Origin: Solirubrobacterales bacterium
GTDB taxonomy: Bacteria > Actinomycetota > Thermoleophilia > Solirubrobacterales > Solirubrobacteraceae
Direction: 5' to 3'
Length of the DNA: 64,000 nt
NCBI GenBank assembly: GCA_027315115.1
Contig: DAHUYQ010000039.1
Location: 51,377 to 115,376, forward strand
Below, one piece after another: positions 1-6,563 of the stretch (the stretch's first letter is position 1; every line of letters starts with the position of its first letter). The notes beneath the pieces are model-generated. The model saw only the letters and a program-made list of their open reading frames with translations. It was not told the DNA's origin and did not search any database. The position numbers were made by a program, and so were the translations under genes.

Positions 1-489
1 GACCCTGCCGCCGTTTTCGCATCCCGCTTGGCGAAGCTCACCGCGACGCACTCCAGCGGCACCCGACCACGCAGCCGTCCCCGTTATGTCGCAGGGCTCA
101 TCCCCCAAGCCATCGGCCCGATGCCTGCCGACATGCGTCGCACCCTCACCGAACTCGCCGAGCTGATCGAGCAGCGGGCGGACGTGCTCGTAGAGGACGC
201 TATCGAGGTGCGGCAACCCTGGGTCAGAAGCCTCGGCTCTCCGCCGAGCGACCCGGCACGGTGTGCCGAGTGGCGACAACAGGTGCGCACCGTTGCCGCC
301 TACCGAGACCGCTACGACATCTGTGGCAGCGACCCGCTTGGCCCCGCGCCTACCCGCCGAGGCCAGCGACTCGCCCACCAACGCGCTACCTTGGCCGCCG
401 GGCAAGCCCATGCGGCAACCCGCCAGAGCATCAGACGACAACATGGGCCACGCCAGCAAATCGCCACGCGCCACGACCTCGGCCGATAG
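1..489 (+). CDS. C-terminal part of a MobF/TraA-like conjugative relaxase (cut by left edge)
   Basis: The frame is open to the first base, so the gene starts outside the window. Within about 160 residues there is a stretch with Ala-Gly-Leu-Ile-Pro, GPMPADMR and ELIEQRADVLVEDA, followed by PWVRSLGSPPSDP and VRTVAAYRDRY. This pattern is familiar from the C-terminal region of actinobacterial TrwC/TraA relaxases on plasmids and ICEs. The relaxase catalytic and helicase domains would lie to the left and are not visible. The last 40 residues are Arg/Gln-rich and may be decayed or out of frame. Inference: a conjugative element reaches the left edge. It could also be a free-standing remnant. Confidence 0.5.
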   Translation, partial: DPAAVFASRLAKLTATHSSGTRPRSRPRYVAGLIPQAIGPMPADMRRTLTELAELIEQRADVLVEDAIEVRQPWVRSLGSPPSDPARCAEWRQQVRTVAAYRDRYDICGSDPLGPAPTRRGQRLAHQRATLAAGQAHAATRQSIRRQHGPRQQIATRHDLGR

Positions 490-932
490 CTCTGACGGAC
501 ACACGGTGGCGAGCATTCGCCTGCGCGCGACCACACGATCGGGGATGTAAGAGCGGACCTCTGCAGACAGGGCTGCTCGCGCGCACCGTGCAGGCAAACG
601 GGGCGCCGTTGGGATGGCTGCTGCTCGTCCGTTGGGAGCATGTCGGGCTCGCCCCGGAGGACGCTCGCAACCATTGGAGAGGAGAAGTCGGAAGAAGATC
701 GCTTACCCGAGCACCGAACTTCTGTAGGCGAGCGCCGAGATCTCTGCGCGCGAGCATCTCATCGGAGCTCCATCCGACTAAGTCGTCCGCCGGCTGACTA
801 CAATTTGCATATAGGTCAAGTCCAGTGCGCGGTGAGCGGTCGCTCAGGTCCAGCCTGACCCACTGCAGCCGCCGGGTGACGTGGCCGCCCTGTCCAGGTG
901 GTCAGCTGACCACACGACTTGAGGAGAGCCCC
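490..932. other. Intergenic stretch, no gene seen
   Basis: About 440 bases between the relaxase-like fragment and the GHKL ATPase gene. The overlapping frames here have atypical composition and no recognisable motif. A TACAAT hexamer at 799-804 resembles a -10 element for the downstream gene, but no convincing -35 lies 17 bases upstream. A clear Shine-Dalgarno GAGGAG at 921-926 precedes the GTG at 933. Confidence 0.4.
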
Positions 933-2813
933 GTGGCTACTGCCCCTGAGCCGCCGTCTGCCGGCGATCAGCCCAACCTGGGTGGCGACGACGTGATCGC
1001 GCCGCCGATCCCGCCCGACCGCACGATGAAGATGGATGTCGGGGAGATCGGATTTCTACTAGAGCGCCTCGGCGCCGACTGCGGTGATCAGCAGTACTTG
1101 CGCGAGCTGACGATGAACTCGCTTGAGGCTGAGGCGATGAATGTCATCTGGGATGTCGACTGGAAGCTCCACGAGGCGTCCGGCGGCTCTCTCTACAAGC
1201 TCTGTTGCATCGACGACGGGCGCGGGATGGGGGCGCGCGAGATGATCCAGCACATCAACAACCTGTCGTCTTCCGGGCGCGTGCAGGCGATGGACGCCAA
1301 CTTCGGCGTCGGTGCCAAGATCAGCGCGGCCACACGCAACCCGGCCGGCGTCGTCTACCAGTCCTGGCAGGACGGTAAGGGCTCTATGATCCAGCTCTGG
1401 CGGGACCCGACCAGCCGTGAGTACGGACTGAAGCAGTTCCGGCTGCCAGACGGCTCCTACAGCTACGTCGTGCCGTTGACCGATACCGCCAAGCCGGACA
1501 TCATCGACGAGCACGGCACTAAGGTGACGCTGTTCGGCTTCGACGACGGCGATGACACGATTACCGCGCCGGAGGGCGTGCCGACTCCGTCGCGGTGGTT
1601 TGCCCGCTACTTGAACGCGCGGTTCCTCGACTTTCCCCAAGGGGTGACTGTTCGCGCCCGGCAGGGCTGGACGTACGACCCGGAAGACTCAAACCACAAC
1701 ATCCTGCAGCGCGTTCGCGGCATGGGTAACTTCCTCACCGAGCACGCAGAACACTCCGGCGTCGTCGACCTCACCAGCTGCCGGGTTCACTGGTGGATAC
1801 TCGATGACTCGGAGAAGCGTCGGAAGACCAGCGAGCTACCGAACACTGGCCACTTCGGCGCGCTCTATCAGGGTGAGCTCTACGAGATGACGACTGGTCG
1901 CGGCGGAACCGCCCGCCTGCAGCAGTTCGGCGTCCTTTTCGGTCCCGACCGCGTCGTCCTGTACGTCGAGCCCAAGAACGGTCCGGACCGCCCTCTGTCG
2001 GCGAATACTGCACGCACGCAGCTGCTGCTCCGCAACGCGCCGCTGCCCTACGGTGAGTGGGCGCACGAGTTCCGCTCGAACCTCCCGCAGGAGATCCGCG
2101 ACTACATGGACGCCGTAATCGCTGGCACCAAGGGTGTGGACAACAGTGAGTCGATCATGGAACGCCTAAAGGCATACGTGAAGCTGTTTCGCCTCTCGCG
2201 CTACCGCTCGCAGGCCGGTGGCCCACTGCGCGCTGGTGAGCGCGTCAGTGGTGGGCGCAGTCCCGGCGAGGGCACGATCCCAAAGGAAACCGTCGAGCCT
2301 AAGCCGGCGGCGCATAAGCCCGGCAGCCAGACCGGCGACCTGCTCGCCTCAATGCTCGCAGCCGATGGGGATGAGGCGGCTGAGCTGCCGCCCGCCGAGC
2401 CGTCGATACCTAATGTGGTCTGGCTCAGCGCCTCAGAGGGCGCGAGTACCCCTGACTTGCTCGACGACCGCGCCGCGCTGTACCTCCCAGATGACAACCT
2501 CATCCAGGCCAACGGTGACTTCCGCGTCTACACGGACATGGCCGACTACTGGAGCGACGAGTACGGGATGCCGCACGGCAGCGAGATCATCGTTGCAGTC
2601 GTTCGGGAGTGGTTCCAGCAGGCGCTCGTCGAGACCGTCCTCGGGGCTCAGGCTCTGCAGGGCGAGCGGCGATGGTCGCCCAAGGATATGGAGACGATTC
2701 TTAGTCCTGAGGCACTCACCGCCGCGGTGATGCAGCGCTACCACGTCGCCAATGCGGTCAAGCGGACCCTCGGAGCAAAGATCGGATCGCTGCGCGAAAA
2801 GGCTGGGGCGTAA
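933..2813 (+). CDS. GHKL (HSP90/MORC-like) ATPase of unknown role
   Basis: The 626-residue protein has the Bergerat ATP-binding fold signature: an N-box with Glu58 and Asn62 (RELTMNSLEA), a G1 box DDGRGMG at 94-100, and a glycine-rich FGVGAKISA at 124-132. There is no histidine-kinase phosphoacceptor domain and no membrane segment. A middle region to about 440 resembles a transducer-like domain. A Pro/Gly-rich linker (about 440-490) leads to a C-terminal domain of about 130 residues. GTG at 933 is chosen because GAGGAG lies 7 bases upstream; the frame stays open to 825 without such a site. The RNase H gene follows after 102 bases on the same strand. Such ATPases remodel DNA or protein complexes; the function here is unknown. 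Confidence 0.85.
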   Translation: MATAPEPPSAGDQPNLGGDDVIAPPIPPDRTMKMDVGEIGFLLERLGADCGDQQYLRELTMNSLEAEAMNVIWDVDWKLHEASGGSLYKLCCIDDGRGMGAREMIQHINNLSSSGRVQAMDANFGVGAKISAATRNPAGVVYQSWQDGKGSMIQLWRDPTSREYGLKQFRLPDGSYSYVVPLTDTAKPDIIDEHGTKVTLFGFDDGDDTITAPEGVPTPSRWFARYLNARFLDFPQGVTVRARQGWTYDPEDSNHNILQRVRGMGNFLTEHAEHSGVVDLTSCRVHWWILDDSEKRRKTSELPNTGHFGALYQGELYEMTTGRGGTARLQQFGVLFGPDRVVLYVEPKNGPDRPLSANTARTQLLLRNAPLPYGEWAHEFRSNLPQEIRDYMDAVIAGTKGVDNSESIMERLKAYVKLFRLSRYRSQAGGPLRAGERVSGGRSPGEGTIPKETVEPKPAAHKPGSQTGDLLASMLAADGDEAAELPPAEPSIPNVVWLSASEGASTPDLLDDRAALYLPDDNLIQANGDFRVYTDMADYWSDEYGMPHGSEIIVAVVREWFQQALVETVLGAQALQGERRWSPKDMETILSPEALTAAVMQRYHVANAVKRTLGAKIGSLREKAGA

Positions 2814-2915
2814 GCATAGCACGCACAGAAGCGAGTCGACGTATAGTGAATCGGACCTGACGCGCCGAGTCTCGCAATCGGACATACGCAGAGCACTGCC
2901 GCGAGGGGTGAAACG

Positions 2916-3728
2916 ATGGAGTATCCCGAGGAGAATGCGCTCAACATCTACACGGATGGCTCAATGTTGCCTGGCCCGCGCCGCGGCGGCGCGGGACTGC
3001 TCTTCATCGCAGTAGACAGCGAAGGAAACGAGGAACAGCACGAGGAGATACTGCCGGGCTTCGCCAGCGCCACCCAGAATCAGATGGAGCTTGAGGCGGT
3101 GATCCAGGGTCTAAAGATGGCGACCGGCCGCCACCCTCCATTCGACCTGTCGAGATACCGAAAGATCGTCATCAAGACTGATGCGACGTACGTGGCGGAA
3201 AACTTTGGCACGGCGGTATCGGTCTGGTCAAGAAATGGCTGGACGACGAGACGGGGCAAGCCAGTCGACAACGCCAAGCAGTGGAAGGAGCTCGTCCGCC
3301 TTGTCGTACTCTCAAGCAAACACGGAAAGCCGGTCAGACTCGTTCGTGTACCAGGTAAGAGAAGCCCGCGAACGAAGGCTGTGGACAAGCTCGCGAAGCA
3401 GTCCGCGAAGAACGCCTCAAAGCGCCAACTAAACCCACATGAGGTCCGGCGAAAGAGAACTGACCAGCCAATTGAGATCGGGAGTGTGGAGATGGAAGGG
3501 CAGTTGATGACTATCCACATCTTCAAGTCGGAATATCAGCCGCTGCATCGTCTGTCGAAGTACTGGTACTCGGTGATATCCAAGACAAGCCCATACCACG
3601 GGCTTGCCAGCACCATCTACTCCGAGCTTCATCACCTCCGTCGACGGACGTACCGCGTGCGCGTCAATCGCGACACGGGAAACCCTCGTATCGTGAAGGA
3701 GTTCGGCGAGGTGGAGCGGGCCAACTGA
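2916..3728 (+). CDS. RNase H1-fold nuclease with extra C-terminal domain
   Basis: Residues 8-165 carry the full RNase H active-site set: Asp14 in YTDGS, Glu58 in a TQNQMELEA motif, Asp89 in TDATYV and Asp157 in KAVDKLA. The conserved NGW-xx-RxGKPVxN-xxxW segment of RNase HI lies at 107-123. All four acidic residues are present, so it should cleave RNA in RNA:DNA hybrids. About 105 further residues (166-270) form a basic C-terminal domain ending in TYRVRVNRDTGNPRIV. This is absent from housekeeping RNase HI of about 150 residues. The start has GAGGGGTGAAAC just upstream. Codon choice is visibly less GC-rich than in core genes downstream, which suggests transfer. It probably works with the preceding ATPase (inference from linkage). 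Confidence 0.85.
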   Translation: MEYPEENALNIYTDGSMLPGPRRGGAGLLFIAVDSEGNEEQHEEILPGFASATQNQMELEAVIQGLKMATGRHPPFDLSRYRKIVIKTDATYVAENFGTAVSVWSRNGWTTRRGKPVDNAKQWKELVRLVVLSSKHGKPVRLVRVPGKRSPRTKAVDKLAKQSAKNASKRQLNPHEVRRKRTDQPIEIGSVEMEGQLMTIHIFKSEYQPLHRLSKYWYSVISKTSPYHGLASTIYSELHHLRRRTYRVRVNRDTGNPRIVKEFGEVERAN

Positions 3729-4104
3729 ACAACGCCAGTAGCCTGCTGCCTACCGCTTTGCGCCGCTTGCAGGCGCATTCCTGCGGGTTTGCACGTGCCT
3801 GCAAAGGACGACAAGCAGCACTTCGCGAGAGCCGCTGGAGACCCCCACAGCCGACGACGAGCAACGGTGGAGGCTGCACGCGGCGGTGCACTCCGCTTTG
3901 CACGTCCGTACGGTCTTCGCTGGTCGCCCGAGCCAGGTTCTAGCCGCCGGAGGTCAGGTCAGCCCAATCTGCTCGCTGCTGCCGGCGTCCCGCGCGCCTG
4001 AAGCAAGACCGCAACGCCGGCGATTGCGAACACATGGATGGAGGTCGTGGTTTCGGCCAACGATTGGCCAGAACCCCCCGGAATTGGCCCCGATCCGCCC
4101 CAAT
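3729..4104. other. Intergenic stretch between convergent genes
   Basis: About 375 bases separate the RNase H gene from the 3' end of the regulator on the minus strand. Several short overlapping frames exist on both strands but none has a motif or ribosome binding site that I trust. No clear terminator hairpin with a T-tract was found. Confidence 0.4.
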
Positions 4105-4962
4105 CTAAACGCCGTGTCTAGACGGCCAAAGGGCCAGGTTCCCCGTATTCATGCGGGATCGCGGCCCCCGAGTCGGCCTGTCCCCGAACGCCTCCGGAGC
4201 GACCTGTCGTGGAGACAGTCCTCTGAGGGTCAGGGAGTTCGCTTGCTCATCGGCTCCCGCCGGTGGGTGCAGGTGGGGTGTGAGGCGGTAGCCGACGCCC
4301 CATGTCGAGGACACCCACCCCACCGCGCCGGCGTGCGCGAGCTTGCGGCGCAGCCGCGAGACGTGGGAGTCCAGGGTACGTGACCTGTCGTCGGACGGGT
4401 AGCCCCAGACGCCTTGCAGCAGCTCGGCCTTCGTGAAGACGCGGGTGGGTTCGTGGGCGAGATGCAGCAGCAGCGCGTACTCCCGCCTTCGTAGCTCCAC
4501 GCGTCTCGTTTCGTAGGTCACGGTCTGCGTGGCGGTGTCGATCGTCAGAGGCCCGTGTCTGATCACGGGCGGCGGCTCGTCGGCGGGTCGTCGTAGGAGC
4601 GCTCGCACGCGCGCGAGCAGCTCTGCGTAGACGAACGGTGCGCGGAGCACGTCATCGGCGCCCGCCTCAAAGGCCCGCAGAGTCTCCCTGACGTTGGTGG
4701 TCGTGCTGACCCAAAGGACGCGAGCACCGGACCCCGCGAGCGGGCTCTGACGCAACGCTCGCAGGCAAGCAAACGCTGCGTCTCGGCGCGATGCATGAGC
4801 AAACACGATCAGATCGACCGCGGTCTGCGGCGTAAGGTCGCTGATCAGCCTTACGTCGTAGCCGTCGAGCGCCAGCTCATCGGCAAGCGTCACGTTCTCG
4901 CTCTCCTGGCCGTAGATGGCCAGGACAGAGGGCGCAACTCGCGGGATATGCTCCGGCTGCAT
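4105..4962 (-). CDS. OmpR-type DNA-binding regulator with degenerate receiver domain
   Basis: The N-terminal ~120 residues have response-regulator shape (FEAGADDVLRAPFVYAELLARVRALLRR). The C-terminal half is an OmpR/PhoB winged helix with ELRRREYALLLHLA, VFTKAELLQGVWG, RTLDSHVSRLRRKL and WGVGYRL. The phosphoacceptor position reads DLIVFAHA instead of a DxxxxD pattern, the N-terminal acidic pair is missing, and the conserved Lys of KPF is Ala (APF). Phosphorylation is therefore unlikely, and no kinase gene lies nearby. ATG at 4962 is preferred over the upstream frame because GGAAAGGGG precedes it. About 60 extra residues follow the winged helix. It is divergent from the XRE gene and may control the element. 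Confidence 0.85.
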   Translation of the reverse strand: MQPEHIPRVAPSVLAIYGQESENVTLADELALDGYDVRLISDLTPQTAVDLIVFAHASRRDAAFACLRALRQSPLAGSGARVLWVSTTTNVRETLRAFEAGADDVLRAPFVYAELLARVRALLRRPADEPPPVIRHGPLTIDTATQTVTYETRRVELRRREYALLLHLAHEPTRVFTKAELLQGVWGYPSDDRSRTLDSHVSRLRRKLAHAGAVGWVSSTWGVGYRLTPHLHPPAGADEQANSLTLRGLSPRQVAPEAFGDRPTRGPRSRMNTGNLALWPSRHGV

Positions 4963-5019
4963 GGGAAGGCGACCCCTTTCCGTGCCACGCCCCCGGCTGT
5001 TAGCGCAGCGCGGGGGCAC

Positions 5020-5052
5020 TTGATTTTACGCTTAGAGCATACCGCGTACGCG
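5020..5052. promoter_or_regulatory. Possible shared control region of the divergent regulators
   Basis: Between the two divergent regulator genes lies a perfect 10-bp palindrome CGCGTACGCG at 5043-5052. On the minus strand a TAAAAT hexamer, a plausible -10 for the OmpR-type gene, sits a short distance downstream of it, so a protein bound at the palindrome would cover the -35 area. This supports autoregulation but is only a sequence observation. Confidence 0.3.
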
Positions 5053-5104
5053 CAAGACGCTACCAGCATGGACGTAAGTGCTTGCGCCTGCGAGGCTCCA
5101 GGCC

Positions 5105-5347
5105 ATGCCCCCGCCGCTTCCACCGGACCCAGCACTCGGCCTCGCGATCAAAGAGTTGCGCGAGGCTCGCGGCTGGACGCAGGAAGAACTCGCCAGCAAC
5201 GCCGGCACCACAGTCGGGACCATCAGCCGCGTGGAGGCCGCCAAAAACGCACCAGCCTGGGCGACCGTCATGCAGATCATCGACGCCCTCGGCGTGTCGC
5301 TGACCGAGCTGGCCCGCGCGGTCGAAAAGGCTCGGCGCAGCGAATGA
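5105..5347 (+). CDS. XRE-family helix-turn-helix regulator
   Basis: An 80-residue protein that is almost entirely a Cro/C1-type HTH: LGLAIKELREARGWTQEELA, then TVGTISRVEAAKNAPAWATVMQIIDALGVSLTELA. ATG at 5105 gives a compact domain; the frame also allows a start at 5078. No effector domain is present, so it is probably a simple repressor. It is transcribed divergently from the degenerate response regulator across about 140 bases, an arrangement common in mobile-element control regions. Confidence 0.85.
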   Translation: MPPPLPPDPALGLAIKELREARGWTQEELASNAGTTVGTISRVEAAKNAPAWATVMQIIDALGVSLTELARAVEKARRSE

Positions 5348-5635
5348 CGGCCCGGTCGAGGTCGGGTCGAGCCATCGCCTGAACAAGTTCGCGCTCGCCT
5401 CACACGCAGCGCGATGCTCAGCCGAAGACATCACGGCGGATGCGACCAATATGCGACCACGAGAGCCGCCGTGAGAGATGCGGCGACGAGAGGCGCGCAG
5501 CGCCGCAGCACAAGCCGAGCGAGCCCAGGGCCGAGGAGTCACGCCGCACGCACGGGTGACCCAAAACTATCCAAGCGGTACTGCGACGCGGTACCGCGGG
5601 CCGCGCTGGCTGGCGAGTGAGTCGCCGAAAAACGC

Positions 5636-5660
5636 AGAAAACCGCTCCGTAGAGCGGTTC
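5636..5660 (-). terminator. Rho-independent terminator of tRNA-His
   Basis: On the minus strand, just past the tRNA 3' end, an 8-bp perfect stem AACCGCTC/GAGCGGTT (5640-5659) with a 4-base loop is followed by a T-rich run. Confidence 0.75.
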
Positions 5661-5668
5661 TCATGAGG

Positions 5669-5742
5669 GGTGAGCGAGGGGACTCGAACCCCCGACCGCC
5701 TGGACCACAACCAGGAGCTCTACCAACTGAGCTACGCCCACC
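5669..5742 (-). tRNA. tRNA-His (anticodon GTG)
   Basis: The minus strand folds as a standard cloverleaf: acceptor GTGGGCG pairs with CGCTCAC, the anticodon loop has GTG, and the T-loop is GTTCGAGTC. The extra G at -1 (5742) opposite C73 is diagnostic for tRNA-His. CCA is not encoded. The 3' end faces the element-like genes at 1-5.4 kb, as expected if the tRNA served as an integration site. Confidence 0.95.
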
Positions 5743-5804
5743 AAGTCGGCTGAGCAGGAGTCTAGCGGGCGCCGGCGCGGTGGATCGGCCGGCGCGCGGG
5801 ACGG

Positions 5805-6455
5805 TCAGGGCCGCCGCAGGAAGAGCGCGCCGGGCCCCGACTCCAGGGTCCAGGCGTCGATCGTCGCGAGCGCGTCGTCGAGGGCCGAGCCGTCGAGATC
5901 GACCGCCTCGCCTCCATCCGCCGGCGCGAGGCGCACGAGGCGCGCCAAGCGGGAGCGGACGAGTGAGGCGACGGCGCCGCGGGTCAGGTCGAGTGCGGCG
6001 CCGATCGGCAGGCGCGGGTGACGTTGGGCGGCGATCCGCCAGGCGGCGGGCAGCGAGGTGGGGGTATCGCCGATGTTTCGCAGCAGCTCGAGCCCGAGCG
6101 CGTCGGTGAGCACCGCGGCGTCCGCCGTCGCGGACGCCGGTGCGATTTGTTCGGGGGCGCCGTCCACGATGGCGTCGGCCAGCTCCCGCCTGACCGCAGC
6201 GATCACCTGCGCGGTCACCTCGGTGCCCTCTCGCTGGGCGACCGCCCAGCCTCGACCCATCGTGAGCCTGCCGATCGGGATCTCAGGGCCTTCGAGCACC
6301 AGGATGCTGGCCGTCGATGGGTCCCAGACGCGTTCGCCGATCTCTATGTGCGTGCCTCTGACCCACGGCGCAAGCACGGTCGCCTCCAGCTCGCGCTGAT
6401 CGAGGTTGAACCTGTGAAGGCTGTGAGGAGCCTGACGCAGCTCGATGTGGAACAT
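5805..6455 (-). CDS. Conserved hypothetical protein
   Basis: About 216 residues beginning MFHIELRQAPHSLHRFNLDQ, with a second conserved-looking block ILVLEGPEIPIGRLTMGRGW at about 50-70. I know this N-terminal pattern from uncharacterised actinobacterial proteins without a defined function. The C-terminal half is Ala/Leu/Arg-rich. No signal peptide or membrane segment is seen. ATG at 6455 is preferred; TTG at 6461 is in frame. It is divergent from the glycosyltransferase gene, with about 110 bases between them. Confidence 0.7.
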   Translation of the reverse strand: MFHIELRQAPHSLHRFNLDQRELEATVLAPWVRGTHIEIGERVWDPSTASILVLEGPEIPIGRLTMGRGWAVAQREGTEVTAQVIAAVRRELADAIVDGAPEQIAPASATADAAVLTDALGLELLRNIGDTPTSLPAAWRIAAQRHPRLPIGAALDLTRGAVASLVRSRLARLVRLAPADGGEAVDLDGSALDDALATIDAWTLESGPGALFLRRP

Positions 6456-6563
6456 CCGCAAAGGCTCTCATATGTGCGCGAACGTGGGCGCGAGCAGCGT
6501 TCGCTTGCGCCGAATCGGTCTGATTGGGCTTGACGTTCGCACACGCGCTGCCGATGAGGAGAC

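Noticed and set aside
5348..5635. An integrase gene beside tRNA-His
   Set aside because: No tyrosine- or serine-recombinase motif appears in any frame here.
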